Positions 32,926-42,577 of a stretch of 64,000 nt of DNA are shown piece after piece. Below the pieces are notes generated by a model. That model was not told the origin of the DNA. It searched no databases and worked only from the letters and a program-made list of their open reading frames with translations. This DNA is from a virus. Position 1 is the stretch's first letter, and the number at the start of each line of letters is the position of its first letter. The DNA is taken from IMG/VR virus record IMGVR_UViG_3300050821_004803, positions 1 to 64,000 of that record. One strand, written 5' to 3'. Made by a program: the position numbers and the translations under genes.

Positions 32926-33500
32926 TAGAACTGAACTCCTCCACCAGACCAACCACCAGTTCCACCACCGCCTCCACCATATCCACCGGAGAAGCTCCCA
33001 CCACCGAGCATACTTCCAAGACCGGGCATGGCGAGATTAAGACCCACTCCAGCAATTTGACCAAGGATGCTTCCAAGACCTTGACTTTGGGTCTGTACGG
33101 TATTTTGTCCCGTTTGTAAAGGCTGATACGCCTGCATTGAACTAAGCGCCCACTGGCGATTTTGTAGAGCGCTGTTGAGTGTACTGTTGAAAGCGTTACT
33201 TTGAAGTTGGGAACCCTGACCCGCTGTACGGTTGATCTGGGATTGCAGGAAACCACCCGAGTTACCAAGTAAACCACCGCCCGTACGCAAATTGCTTGTT
33301 ACGTTCGACATATTACGCTGTGTAATAGCACTGGCGTTGTTTTGCGCCATTCCCAGTTGATTCTGGAAAAATGAACTAGCTAAGGGGTTTTGAGCATAGT
33401 TATTCAATCCGGATGCCAACGTCGGTTGGAAAGAATTATAGTTTGCCATCCCCGCCGGGTTATACTGGTTAGCCGTATTGGTGGTAGTTTTACTGGACAT
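32925..33500 (-). CDS. Gln/Asn-rich, Gly-tailed virion protein
   Basis: A 191-residue protein. Most of it is a Gln/Asn/Ser-rich helix-forming sequence without charges, followed by a hydrophobic stretch (ILGQIAGVGLNLAMPGLGSML) and a GGYGGGGGG-type tail. The composition is typical of podovirus internal proteins that cross the envelope during DNA ejection. Start and stop both overlap neighbours by TAATG. Confidence 0.65.
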   Translation of the reverse strand: MSSKTTTNTANQYNPAGMANYNSFQPTLASGLNNYAQNPLASSFFQNQLGMAQNNASAITQRNMSNVTSNLRTGGGLLGNSGGFLQSQINRTAGQGSQLQSNAFNSTLNSALQNRQWALSSMQAYQPLQTGQNTVQTQSQGLGSILGQIAGVGLNLAMPGLGSMLGGGSFSGGYGGGGGGTGGWSGGGVQF

Positions 33501-33838
33501 TAAAGAACCTTCTTAAACCGAAGTTCCGGCTCTCGACTAGTCGGGGTAGCTCCCCAATGCTCAAGAACCTTTATATATTTTTCATCTGTAACGGGTACGT
33601 TGAAATAAATCTCCCGCACTCCTTGAAAGCGCAGAATACTTTCAAGATTCATAGCAAAGATTGAACGTCGCATGGAACTAGAGTCTTCTCCAAACCACAT
33701 CGGATCAATCTCAGTACAGGTACGAATTACGGCAAAATCTTTTCCGCCGTATGTTAACACGTCGCTATTAGGGGTAATGTCGGAACGATCAGCAAATACT
33801 TCGATCTCTTCCGGTGTGGCTTTGCGAATAATATCCAT
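33500..33838 (-). CDS. Virion-associated GNAT-like protein
   Basis: A 112-residue protein. DEKYIKVLEHWGATPTSREPELRFKKVL matches the last helix and strand of GNAT folds, as in the small acetyltransferase-like proteins of podovirus tail modules. No acetyl-CoA loop is clear. Its likely role is assembly rather than catalysis, by analogy with position only. Confidence 0.6.
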   Translation of the reverse strand: MDIIRKATPEEIEVFADRSDITPNSDVLTYGGKDFAVIRTCTEIDPMWFGEDSSSMRRSIFAMNLESILRFQGVREIYFNVPVTDEKYIKVLEHWGATPTSREPELRFKKVL

Positions 33839-33849
33839 TTGTCCTTGTG

Positions 33850-33867
33850 AGAGGGGTTATGGCCTGG
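33850..33867 (+). repeat. Dispersed repeat copy 19
   Basis: AGAGGGGTTATGGCCTGG, forward, spacer ATGG. It overlaps the stop region of the membrane-protein gene ending at 33857. Confidence 0.9.
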
Positions 33868-34105
33868 GTTTACGTGCGTAGGTAAAGTTTACTGGGGGGT
33901 TTTGATCCAACGCAATATCCAGTTTGTCTGCAATCTTTCCCAGACAGTTATTGATATATGGAATATGTATAAGAGCTAGATCACTAACAAAATGCTGGGT
34001 ATTATCATAGTCCCGGAACCAGGTATACAAAACTCGAATTAATGCTGCACATAGAGCCAACGCTCCGAGGGCATAGTAGGCGTTAGTAATCCAGTCGTGA
34101 GTCAT
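33857..34105 (-). CDS. Single-span membrane protein
   Basis: An 82-residue protein. Residues 8-28 are a transmembrane helix (NAYYALGALALCAALIRVLY). The rest is soluble with a Pro-rich C-terminus from the repeat (ARKPRP). It could be a holin-like or ejection-related protein; the lysis pair at 46575-47259 is a better holin location. Coupled to the upstream gene by ATGA. Confidence 0.55.
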   Translation of the reverse strand: MTHDWITNAYYALGALALCAALIRVLYTWFRDYDNTQHFVSDLALIHIPYINNCLGKIADKLDIALDQNPPVNFTYARKPRP

Positions 34106-34281
34106 TTAAGTCCATTCGGTTTAACGAGAGTTGGATTCTTTGCCAGGAGGCTAGCTAGTGTTGCGGTAAGGGTTTTGATTTGGAGATCGTGTTGAGATAG
34201 CTGTTGTTCTTTATCATCTGCCCATTTATTTACGAGATTCGTAGAAACAGGGTTGTTTATGTCGGTGAGTTTTAAAGGCAT
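34102..34281 (-). CDS. Small helical protein (59 aa)
   Basis: This ORF fills the gap between the tail gene and the membrane protein. The ATG at 34281 overlaps the tail gene's TAA (TAATG), and its TGA overlaps the next ATG. Residues 15-45 form a Gln/Leu heptad helix (KEQQLSQHDLQIKTLTATLASLL). Small trimeric coiled coils of this sort are common in tail modules. Confidence 0.6.
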   Translation of the reverse strand: MPLKLTDINNPVSTNLVNKWADDKEQQLSQHDLQIKTLTATLASLLAKNPTLVKPNGLK

Positions 34282-36716
34282 TATACTCTCGTTTGTGGGA
34301 AGAATTCAAACTGGAATTGACGGAGAACCGTCTGGTTTATTGACAGTCCGGTAGAGCTGTTGGTAAAAAAACGCACTCTATGATAGCGCCCGAAAGTTCC
34401 GGTACCGGCTAAGAAAAATTTCTGGGTGTGCAGTGGGCCAATTACGATGGGACCCGTCTTTACTGGTGCCGGTGGGGAAAAGGCAAGATAGTCCAGATTG
34501 GCGGAGTTATTAGAAACCCACACAGAAACGTTCGTGTTTGGATCTTCTGTCCAAACCTCCATCTCGTTTAACACCACGCTGGTTGCGGTATCCATAAGGT
34601 TGATCCAGCTCGTTTCGACCGTCCACGGGATATCTGAAATTGGGTTAGAGAAAACAGCTACGTCATTGGTAGCATTTGGATCTAGATATTGCAAGGTGTT
34701 TTCTGCTGTAGAAGATACGGTGCCTTGAAATATCATATACATTCTTTGAACGCCGTTGACGAGGGTATACGAAAAAATGGGAATAGGAACCCCATTCAAA
34801 TCACCCTCCAACTGTCTATTCCAGCGATACCAACCGTTGGACTTCGTATCAAAAATCAAGAAGCTAGGAAATGATCCCGAAGTATTCTCTAAAGAGAATA
34901 CCACAAAGCTATAGGGTCCGTAGGAAATTGATTGAACGTGTGTGACCCCGTTTGTCGTAGCAATGATTAGGTTATTTATTGCTCGACCAACCTCGTTGTA
35001 GGTGTTGAAATCCGACAACATGACCTTGTGATCTGCGGTAACCCACATGTAACCAGCAGGAATGTTATCCTTGTATACAACTGTCCAAGTATCCTGAGAT
35101 AGAACTCCCACACCACGAAAAATCGTTTCGGGAATGGTGAAATTGGAAGAACTTGTTCCTAACAAACGATAAATGTTATTGGAAGTGCCTAGATATAAGG
35201 TAGTGCCATCCGATAATAGAGCGTTAATTTCTTCAAGATCGTACGAAATATCCAGTACGTTATCGGCGGGCCAGGCTTCTTCCCATTTTGAAGTAATCAA
35301 CCCTGTAGAAGTTGTGACCTCATCAATGCTCTTGCTGAAGTACAAACTCTTTCCATCGGTCATAAACAACCGTCCTTGGTGGACGATGGGTTTGTTTAAA
35401 GTGCTTAAAGGCGGGGTGTTATTGAAAATTCCAATTATATTTCCGTTAGAATCCACATCTACCCACAAATTGTTGGTAAGCAATGTAGGACCACTGGAAA
35501 TTATGTTATTGTAGGTTTCCGGAACCACATCGTTAAAGCGCAGGGTGTAGTTACCCCCGCCCAACGTAAAGGCGGATAGAGCAAAGATATTTAATTGATA
35601 CATATGGTCGATGTCACCACCATCAGAAGTGGCCATAACAACAACAGTATCAACCTGCGGATCAACACTCCCACTTGGAATCGTTAAGAACAACTCAATT
35701 TGGTCGCAACCTTGATTAAGAATAGCGCTCGCAAATTCAGGATCACCGATTATGGTATTGGCTGATGTGGGATATTTAAAAGTAGCTTGACTGTAAATAT
35801 AGTCGGAGGTGTGCCCAGTTACGCTATTCTGAAACGCTATACCGTAGGTTCGTCCAACGTTAAGCTGTATTGGACCCACCATAACGACAGCAATAACTTT
35901 TTGATAAGTCAAGGTGTCGGTTGAATCGGTTCCAATAATTGCTACTGCACTAGCTCCACCGCCCCCACCAGTAAAACTAACATTGGGTGGACTAGTATAG
36001 CTCCCACCGGAAGCGGTCATGATGATGTTATAAATACCCCCACCCATGCCACCAACAATCGGAGTTGTTGAACAAGTTGCAGCAGCTCCAGAACCCCCAC
36101 CACCACTAAATACAACTCCGGCAGATACGAAACCGTTTCCTATAGTAGCGGTTCCTGTAACATTCATAAAATCTTGGAAACCCACCGCAATCCCAGTTGG
36201 AGCTAAAAAACCCCAACGAGAGTTTGTATTAATTGCATTCTGGCTAAAATCAATCTTTTGAGGATTGTTTCCAAATACCCCATTAGCAGCATACAACCAA
36301 TCTCGACTAACAGCAGCGTACAAGTCCCCAACATTAGAAAAAGGATTAAAACTAAAAGCGGGAGTTCCTACCTCATCAAAGATTGGAAAAATATTTTGTC
36401 CATCCGTTCCAAGGACGAGACGCATATCCACGCTACCACTGAAAGTCGCATCTGCTGCAACTGTGTAACCAAACATTCGTTGGAAGGTGTGGTTTGGGTT
36501 GAAGGTTCCTCCGGAAGTATTAAAGCCCCAGCGTCTTTGAAAAGCCCCCGATAATGTCGGCATAACATTCAACAAATCCACAAACGAAGACGGATTCATC
36601 GCCGTTGGATCGGTAAACTGATCTATCGTGGCACCGGAAAAACTACCAAAGGCGAGTCTTTCGAGTCGTCTTGGGTTGTACATTGAAAAGCCGGTGCTAA
36701 CCTGGTTCTGAGCCAT
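34281..36716 (-). CDS. Tail tubular / stabilisation protein (P22 gp10 or T7 gp12-like)
   Basis: An 811-residue, beta-rich protein with recurrent Trp/Tyr-Gly strands, consistent with a propeller (e.g. WLYAANGVFGNNPQKI, GRLFMTDGKSLYFSKSI, LYLGTSNNIYRLLGTS). N-terminal PTLSGAFQRRWGF resembles the opening of tail hub or stabilisation proteins. Position next to adaptor genes supports a nozzle or hub. An inserted Gly-rich module near 185-260 is probably an added beta domain. Confidence 0.65.
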   Translation of the reverse strand: MAQNQVSTGFSMYNPRRLERLAFGSFSGATIDQFTDPTAMNPSSFVDLLNVMPTLSGAFQRRWGFNTSGGTFNPNHTFQRMFGYTVAADATFSGSVDMRLVLGTDGQNIFPIFDEVGTPAFSFNPFSNVGDLYAAVSRDWLYAANGVFGNNPQKIDFSQNAINTNSRWGFLAPTGIAVGFQDFMNVTGTATIGNGFVSAGVVFSGGGGSGAAATCSTTPIVGGMGGGIYNIIMTASGGSYTSPPNVSFTGGGGGASAVAIIGTDSTDTLTYQKVIAVVMVGPIQLNVGRTYGIAFQNSVTGHTSDYIYSQATFKYPTSANTIIGDPEFASAILNQGCDQIELFLTIPSGSVDPQVDTVVVMATSDGGDIDHMYQLNIFALSAFTLGGGNYTLRFNDVVPETYNNIISSGPTLLTNNLWVDVDSNGNIIGIFNNTPPLSTLNKPIVHQGRLFMTDGKSLYFSKSIDEVTTSTGLITSKWEEAWPADNVLDISYDLEEINALLSDGTTLYLGTSNNIYRLLGTSSSNFTIPETIFRGVGVLSQDTWTVVYKDNIPAGYMWVTADHKVMLSDFNTYNEVGRAINNLIIATTNGVTHVQSISYGPYSFVVFSLENTSGSFPSFLIFDTKSNGWYRWNRQLEGDLNGVPIPIFSYTLVNGVQRMYMIFQGTVSSTAENTLQYLDPNATNDVAVFSNPISDIPWTVETSWINLMDTATSVVLNEMEVWTEDPNTNVSVWVSNNSANLDYLAFSPPAPVKTGPIVIGPLHTQKFFLAGTGTFGRYHRVRFFTNSSTGLSINQTVLRQFQFEFFPQTRV

Positions 36717-37369
36717 TAACCTTTAAAATCTCCTGCCTTCATTGCTTCATATTGGGCTTTATATACCTGATAGTCTTCCGGATTCTTGAGATACGCCGCT
36801 GCTAACGAGTTAACACCTGCAACCATCATATCAAGACCGTCATTGGGGATTAAAAGAGGGTCCGTTAGGTTACTGACAGTAACTACCTCGTTCTCATAAT
36901 ACACTTCGTAAGTTCCCTGAAATGCGGCTTTCTGAGGAGCCGGAAACAAAATAAGCGTGTTGGCCGACGCTAAAGATAGTCGTTGATAATAATTCGGCCA
37001 CTGAGTCATTGTAGTAGCACTCAAGAGAGCATCAGGAATCTGCGCAGGCTGTCCTGCCGAGGCATCTTGTTTAACCGAGGGCAAACCAAGACTTTCATAC
37101 GGAAGAAGAACCCTATCAAAAGTCCTATCATACACCGAGATGATACGCCGAATTCCGTCCGACGCCCCCGACAACGAATAACTACTGACGTTTAGCGTGG
37201 TTGAAAGCGTAGTCACGTTTCTGGTAAGATAATTATAAAGACTCGTATGCAGGGCATCCTTATGAATACGATCTACCCACGGAATTATAATAGCCGCATC
37301 GGGTGCAGTGGCGGCAAGAACTTGCCGCATATCAGAACTCACCGCATTAACAACATCTTGAACTTGCAT
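36716..37369 (-). CDS. Head-tail adaptor / tail tubular A-like protein
   Basis: A 217-residue protein, largely helical with a small beta domain. The segment GLDMMVAGVNSLAAAYLKNPED parallels FDVVVAGVNYYANLYTSKADD in the gene at 37409, so the two are probably duplicated adaptors. Adaptors of this sort form a 12-fold ring under the portal. Coupled to the downstream gene by an ATG/TAA overlap. Confidence 0.6.
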   Translation of the reverse strand: MQVQDVVNAVSSDMRQVLAATAPDAAIIIPWVDRIHKDALHTSLYNYLTRNVTTLSTTLNVSSYSLSGASDGIRRIISVYDRTFDRVLLPYESLGLPSVKQDASAGQPAQIPDALLSATTMTQWPNYYQRLSLASANTLILFPAPQKAAFQGTYEVYYENEVVTVSNLTDPLLIPNDGLDMMVAGVNSLAAAYLKNPEDYQVYKAQYEAMKAGDFKG

Positions 37370-37388
37370 TAGGGTCCTTTAAAAGTTG

Positions 37389-37406
37389 AGAGGGGTTTTG
37401 GACTGG
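37389..37406 (+). repeat. Dispersed repeat copy 20
   Basis: AGAGGGGTTTTGGACTGG, forward, with one change in the CCTGG half. It occupies the gap between the two adaptor genes. Confidence 0.75.
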
Positions 37407-37408
37407 GG

Positions 37409-38875
37409 TTATTGGGTTAGGAAGGAGTAGCCGGATTGGGTGCCAATTTGATATTGAGTTGCGGGGTCAGATAGAATAACATCGTTGTTACGGAAGTTGA
37501 TTCGCAAGTCACGTCGCATCTGGGCGAGTCCTTCCATAAACTCCTTCTTCCAAACGCCAATCTTTACACCGAGGTCATCCGCCTTGCTTGTGTAGAGATT
37601 GGCGTAGTAGTTTACACCGGCCACAACTACATCAAAATACTGGTAAGGGATCTGTAAGAACTGGGTGGGTGTCGTTATTTGAGTCCGCTGCTGTTGGTAG
37701 TGGAAGCCTATAACATAGCCCAACAGAGGGGCAATGGAACTGGTTGAGGGTGGCAGAGGGGAAGGAAACCTAAAATTGCTAGCAGGCCCTCGATTGGTGG
37801 TAAACAAAGTCCCGTTCGTCAGTACACCAAGTTGCCAAGCAATTCCAGCAGAATCACTAAGAATTAATCCCGGGACGTGAGGACCAACAACAGCTGTCGT
37901 GGTAAGGTTGCCTAGCGAATCCAAACCGACTTCCCATACCTGTCCAGAAGTGTCAGTTAGGAAAATTGACCCCGGTATAGATCCCCCCAGCTGTGATGTG
38001 GCCGTCAAAGTTCCTGTTAGTTGAACAGTAATCCCGAACAGTTGATCCAACGAATTCAACACATTGTACTGAAGCATTGGACCAATCGTATCCGTTACGC
38101 CTGTTGAAGGTTCGGTCCAAATAGACCCAACGGCTATAGGCGTAGAGTTTTGAAGGTAGAAAGGCGAATTAAGGCTGGTAGCAACATAGACGTTGTAGAA
38201 GCCATAAGTCACCAGACTAGCCGAAGAGACATCAAGTTCCGGAGTATCCACCGTCAAGAGATTACCAGCAGGAACGACGATGTTACTATACTGAACACAG
38301 GGGAGACTCTCGTTCCCCGTAGAATCTACAATGGTTACGAGTATGTAATAATTTCTCTGCCAGGCCAAAACCCCTCCAGCAGTATAGTTACATACGGGTG
38401 ACGAGGGAATCGGAGTATAGGCGTTATTGTTATCCGGCGGAGGATAAAGATGGAGGACTCCAGGGAAGTTGTACTCGTGTAGATAGGTCCGTGGTTGGGA
38501 GGATCGGAAAGTTCCATCCTTGAATTTGAGGGTGGCTGTAGTCAAAACACTCGTCGAATCCTGGGTAAGTTGTCGCTGATTGGTAAAATCAAACACGTAG
38601 TCCGGAATTATTGAAGCGATATTGGAAATGTTTAGACCGGTTTGTACGCATCCAGGGGGTGGGTTTCCAGTGCCAATCCAATAATCACTAGCGTCAGGTT
38701 GTGTAATAAACCGTTGTTCCTCTGAACGCAGGAAAATCCATTGGGATTCGCGTAGCATACGAAGATGGACTCGATTAAGGTAGTCCATGAGGGCAGTGCG
38801 ATTAGTAGTTTGAACCTGACCATCTTGAATCACGGAATCAATCACAGATCCGGCGGTAATGGTATAATTACTCAT
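37409..38875 (-). CDS. Large adaptor-like protein with Ig/FN3-type insertion
   Basis: A 488-residue protein. Ends of the sequence match the adaptor pattern (N-terminus TALMDYLNRVHLRMLRES; C-terminus VVAGVNYYANLYTSK). Between them lie about 250 residues of beta sequence, including NYYILVTIVDSTGNESLP, which reads like a fibronectin type III or Ig fold. An adaptor expanded by a surface domain would decorate the neck. A repeat at 38360 falls at the edge of that insert. Confidence 0.6.
   Translation of the reverse strand: MSNYTITAGSVIDSVIQDGQVQTTNRTALMDYLNRVHLRMLRESQWIFLRSEEQRFITQPDASDYWIGTGNPPPGCVQTGLNISNIASIIPDYVFDFTNQRQLTQDSTSVLTTATLKFKDGTFRSSQPRTYLHEYNFPGVLHLYPPPDNNNAYTPIPSSPVCNYTAGGVLAWQRNYYILVTIVDSTGNESLPCVQYSNIVVPAGNLLTVDTPELDVSSASLVTYGFYNVYVATSLNSPFYLQNSTPIAVGSIWTEPSTGVTDTIGPMLQYNVLNSLDQLFGITVQLTGTLTATSQLGGSIPGSIFLTDTSGQVWEVGLDSLGNLTTTAVVGPHVPGLILSDSAGIAWQLGVLTNGTLFTTNRGPASNFRFPSPLPPSTSSIAPLLGYVIGFHYQQQRTQITTPTQFLQIPYQYFDVVVAGVNYYANLYTSKADDLGVKIGVWKKEFMEGLAQMRRDLRINFRNNDVILSDPATQYQIGTQSGYSFLTQ
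38360..38377 (-). repeat. Dispersed repeat copy 21
   Basis: CCAGGCCAAAACCCCTCC, reverse, spacer with an extra A. It sits in the adaptor gene at the edge of the FN3-like segment. Confidence 0.85.
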
Positions 38876-41261
38876 GTATGATTCGATTTCCTATGATATG
38901 TATATGTCCCATCATACTTCGGGTAATGGGAGGGGGTCCTGTAGCAAATTCGACTGCGCCAATTGCAGGAGGACTGGGTCTGGTAACTCCAAAGTAATCA
39001 GCAGTTATTCCACTAATTGTCACACCCGCGCCCGTAAGAAGGCTTCCTGAAGCGGGATAAAAACTATCCCCCGAGCTAGCATTATGTGGATTGAAAGAAT
39101 CTAGTTGAGTTTCACTAACCCAAGTTTGAGAAGGTTGAACAACCAATCCCGGACTTACGCAAGTCTCCCCGGAATAGGTGCAAGCACCTGCGCCACTTTT
39201 GAAGTTCCACATGTTATTATTGCTGCGAATTGTCCATTGGGTATCATCCGAATCGCCAGCATTTCCCTGACAAGCGGAATAGCAAATAAAGGTGATTGTT
39301 AGACCGTTCCATGAAATGTTGTTAGGATTGGTGTAGCCATTGAAGGTGTTGTTACGCATGATTCTGGGAGCACCACCTCCACCACAGGTCACCGGAGTAA
39401 CGGCAGAAATTGTAATAATAATACCGGAAGCTGATGGGGTAGTTGCATCGTAGACATAATTGTCGCTGAAGGGGGCGGAATTCGTAGCGGCTTGAAATGC
39501 AGTTAACAAGGATACTCCTGTAACGACACCCCCACCTCCTACCGAGGTAACTTTAACTGTTCCTTCAGCTCCAACCCACAGGATATCATTTACATTCGCT
39601 CCGCTGCCTCCGTTTGCTACAGAAACTGCGGTAGGTTGTGTGAAACAAGCAAAATCAAAAGCTACGTTTTGACTGGCTACAGTGAAACTGTTGTTGTCTA
39701 GTTCAAACGATCCTACGACCGGCCATACCACCGCAATAGCAGAACCATCCGCTCTACATCTATCGGCATTATTAATACCCTGATTGTATGTAGAGGGTGC
39801 TCCAACAAGAGGTTGTGCATTACGACGGCAGTTATCGTTGGTAACCGTATTCTGCATCAACCAGGTGCCGGTACCCCCTAAGTTAGCTTTCCAGGTCTGT
39901 CCCCCATTGTTTCCTGCGTATGAGTTAGTAATAGTAACATGACCAATTGAGGTATGCGGTCCGAAGAAAGCATCCTTAACATTCCAAGCCATCTCACAAT
40001 GATCGCAAGACATCGACGCTAGAAAAGAATTCTGTCCGCTCCAGGCATCCCCAAAACCGTTATCCAAAATACTATACCCAATCAAAGCTGGATAGGTGTG
40101 GGTAATTGGATATTCTTGATTATACCCATTAAAATCCATAGTCACATAGCTAGCTACAATTGTAGATGTGGGCGCATTTGGAAAGCCGGTACTATTGGGA
40201 CCGCCGGGGCCTAAGTCAAAGTTCCATCCCGCAAAGGCGTTGTAGGACGAATTAACCCTAGTCATCGTAATTAATCCACCCAGGGGTCCGTAAATACCGG
40301 AAGAACTAAAGCCGTGAATCCAAACATCCTGCAATAGGATATCGTGCATAGCGTTGTCAGTCCGAATGCCGTTAGCGGCGAAATCATCATATGGCACGCC
40401 CCCTGAACACGAAATTGGATATGCGGGAGTGCCCGTTGTAATACAATTGGGGCCAAGGTTGGTGAACGTTGCTCCAGCGCTTGTAGTCGTTCCACCAATA
40501 GTCCCATTCCAACTCGGTGTTCCGCTAGCCTGCGATGTTCCTGCCGTAGTCACACTCTGGGTGTTGGTTCCGTCGAAGATCGTTTGCCCCAACGTATAGG
40601 CGTTGGAATTAGCAAAAGCTGTTCCACCATCTACTTTGTTATGGGTCGTTAATTCAATACCTTCAATATCAACAAAAGACGAACCTTGTAGCTGCAAGGT
40701 CCACACCAAACCCATTCCACCAAAGAGCTGGGTTTCGTTTGTAGTTCCATATGGTTGATCGGTGGGATTAATTGGAGTACAGGTGTAGGTCCCGTAAGCG
40801 CAGCCACCCAAGATTTGGGTATGTGCTCCGGAGGTACCAGATGGAATTGGCGGAGGAAAACAGGATGAATTAGGGTTACCAGAACCACACCACTCGTTCG
40901 GAGGTGCGCCACTGTTATCATTATCGTAGCCAATTCGACAATCAGGGTCAGACGGATTTTGCTGTGAACTAAGGTGGGTGCAACCACGAATAACAACAAT
41001 ATCCCCACCTACTATAACCCAAGCATTTGCATTTCCACTATTGTCTGACCACAAATAACGGAAATCGTTGAAGGCGCAGTGCTGGTTCGTGCCCGAGCCG
41101 GGATAGGCCACGTCAGCCTGGCCATCGCACTGTCCGGTAGTAACAGCAGAAGAGAAACGTGTTCCTCCATCTACACGAACGAACCACGTGGTAGTGGCAT
41201 GTGCAAACCCTGCAGTAAATAAAAGAATAAAAAACAGCGCCAATCTAGTCGAATATCTCAT
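38868..41261 (-). CDS. Secreted beta-helix tailspike-like protein
   Basis: A 797-residue protein; the ATG at 41261 overlaps the previous TGA (ATGA). Residues 1-23 are a Sec signal peptide (LALFFILLFTAGFAHA). The mature part has right-handed beta-helix rungs (IEGIELTTHN, ILLQDVWIHGF, GLITMTRVNSSYNAF) as in polysaccharide lyases and tailspikes, and over twenty Cys. Signal peptides and disulfides are unusual for a virion spike, which normally folds in the cytoplasm. Confidence 0.7.
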   Translation of the reverse strand: MRYSTRLALFFILLFTAGFAHATTTWFVRVDGGTRFSSAVTTGQCDGQADVAYPGSGTNQHCAFNDFRYLWSDNSGNANAWVIVGGDIVVIRGCTHLSSQQNPSDPDCRIGYDNDNSGAPPNEWCGSGNPNSSCFPPPIPSGTSGAHTQILGGCAYGTYTCTPINPTDQPYGTTNETQLFGGMGLVWTLQLQGSSFVDIEGIELTTHNKVDGGTAFANSNAYTLGQTIFDGTNTQSVTTAGTSQASGTPSWNGTIGGTTTSAGATFTNLGPNCITTGTPAYPISCSGGVPYDDFAANGIRTDNAMHDILLQDVWIHGFSSSGIYGPLGGLITMTRVNSSYNAFAGWNFDLGPGGPNSTGFPNAPTSTIVASYVTMDFNGYNQEYPITHTYPALIGYSILDNGFGDAWSGQNSFLASMSCDHCEMAWNVKDAFFGPHTSIGHVTITNSYAGNNGGQTWKANLGGTGTWLMQNTVTNDNCRRNAQPLVGAPSTYNQGINNADRCRADGSAIAVVWPVVGSFELDNNSFTVASQNVAFDFACFTQPTAVSVANGGSGANVNDILWVGAEGTVKVTSVGGGGVVTGVSLLTAFQAATNSAPFSDNYVYDATTPSASGIIITISAVTPVTCGGGGAPRIMRNNTFNGYTNPNNISWNGLTITFICYSACQGNAGDSDDTQWTIRSNNNMWNFKSGAGACTYSGETCVSPGLVVQPSQTWVSETQLDSFNPHNASSGDSFYPASGSLLTGAGVTISGITADYFGVTRPSPPAIGAVEFATGPPPITRSMMGHIHIIGNRIIHE

Positions 41262-41752
41262 GGTGTTGCCACCGTACAAGAACCGGTTCCAGTAACTTGA
41301 AACGTTCCATCGGAATAGTTAGTTACGGCGACGTTGCTCGTAGTACAGGAGATTGTTGATGTTACCGTGGGAGTAGTTGGAGGGGGTGTAGAAACCAAGG
41401 CCGGGATGGTTTTCGGTGTTTGAGCAACCCCATTTATACTGTATCCTACTGTGTAGGCTGTTGATTGCTGTTGAAATACAATAAACTTTTGCACATTGGG
41501 TGCAGGGTCAAAACCACAAAGAGCGAGATTGGGTGTGGTATAGCTTACAATAAGCGGTAATTTTGGCGCAGTAATCGTCGTTGGACACCAAGTTGAACCA
41601 ACCCCGAATTGTGCAACCGCTGTGGATGAAGAAATAGCAGTAATAGTGCAGGTTTCTGCGCATACTTGGACTGCATTTGCAATCTCCGCAACTGGAGTAT
41701 TGGCTGGGGTTGTTTGAAATAACAACATCAATGCAAAGGTAAGAATTCCCAC
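41258..41752 (-). CDS. Secreted Cys-rich beta protein
   Basis: A 164-residue protein with a GTG start and AGGAGAT upstream. The first ~15 residues are hydrophobic (ILTFALMLLFQ) and look like a short signal peptide. The mature part has about seven Cys and Thr/Val-rich strands, with a Pro-Thr linker (VSTPPPTTPTVTST) before a final small domain. Probably an exported adhesin-like accessory to the spike. Confidence 0.55.
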   Translation of the reverse strand: MGILTFALMLLFQTTPANTPVAEIANAVQVCAETCTITAISSSTAVAQFGVGSTWCPTTITAPKLPLIVSYTTPNLALCGFDPAPNVQKFIVFQQQSTAYTVGYSINGVAQTPKTIPALVSTPPPTTPTVTSTISCTTSNVAVTNYSDGTFQVTGTGSCTVATP

Positions 41753-41761
41753 AATTATCTC

Positions 41762-42577
41762 CTAAATTGCATAGCAGGCCAACGAATAGGCCCCTATTCC
41801 GGTTGTACTGGTACCATTCAAGAAACCGACCTCAGCAATAATTCCATTAAAAGAATCGCCCCCGTCACCCTCACCAATTAGGTTAGTAGGCTGAGTTAGC
41901 GCTCCTGCCTGTGTTCCTGAGCCATCGCTAGAACAAGTCCCCCCTGAACAGATAAAAAATGCCCACGCACCTGAGGTACTGTTCCATTGACCTACTACTG
42001 TAGTTGGACTAGTGGTAGAAATAGTAGCTGTCCCAACACCCAAAGAAACCACTCCAGCCACTAACAGCTCCTGATGAAGTGAACTATTTATCCGATATTC
42101 CATTGCCCCCGGTTGTCCCCCAATTATTGCAAGAGAAGCCCCACTGGTTGCGGGTTGAACAACAGCAAAGAAGGTATAAGTAGTAACCGTAATTGGAATG
42201 GATGTTCCAAAGGTTAAAACCCGGTTACTGGTAAAACCGTTGTAGGTCATTGCTGGGAGGGTGTTAATTTGATTGGTGTTATAAATCGGCTGTAGTCCGC
42301 CGGTACTTTGAGTTGCAGCATTGCTAGCCACAATTTCAGCCAAATTATTAACACCCGATCCATTAGTTGCAACCGTTGTCCCTGCTGCATCAACCCACCA
42401 ATCGTAGGTCATAGTAGGATGACTGGTACAAACGGGACCGCTACCACCCGTTGTAGGGGAATGTCCCCCAGAAGGAAGTGATTGATAATCTCGCAAGAGG
42501 GGTTTGGCCTGGAGGGGGTTTGTTTGCTGAAGTAACAAAACTATTGCTAGGAGTGTTTTTAGCGTATAACCCTCCAA
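41762..42577 (-). CDS. Secreted LamG/lectin-like protein
   Basis: A 271-residue protein; the TTG start overlaps the end of the large fibre gene. Residues 5-24 form a signal peptide (LKTLLAIVLLLQQTNPLQA), and the last part of it is encoded by a dispersed repeat. The rest resembles a concanavalin-type sandwich (YTFFAVVQPATSGASLAIIGG, FNGIIAEVGFLNGT), as found in carbohydrate-binding domains. Confidence 0.6.
   Translation of the reverse strand: MEGYTLKTLLAIVLLLQQTNPLQAKPLLRDYQSLPSGGHSPTTGGSGPVCTSHPTMTYDWWVDAAGTTVATNGSGVNNLAEIVASNAATQSTGGLQPIYNTNQINTLPAMTYNGFTSNRVLTFGTSIPITVTTYTFFAVVQPATSGASLAIIGGQPGAMEYRINSSLHQELLVAGVVSLGVGTATISTTSPTTVVGQWNSTSGAWAFFICSGGTCSSDGSGTQAGALTQPTNLIGEGDGGDSFNGIIAEVGFLNGTSTTGIGAYSLACYAI
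42496..42512 (+). repeat. Dispersed repeat copy 22
   Basis: AGAGGGGTTTGGCCTGG, canonical, the only copy between 38378 and 46786. It encodes the signal-peptide cleavage region LQAKPLL of the lectin-like protein. Confidence 0.95.
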
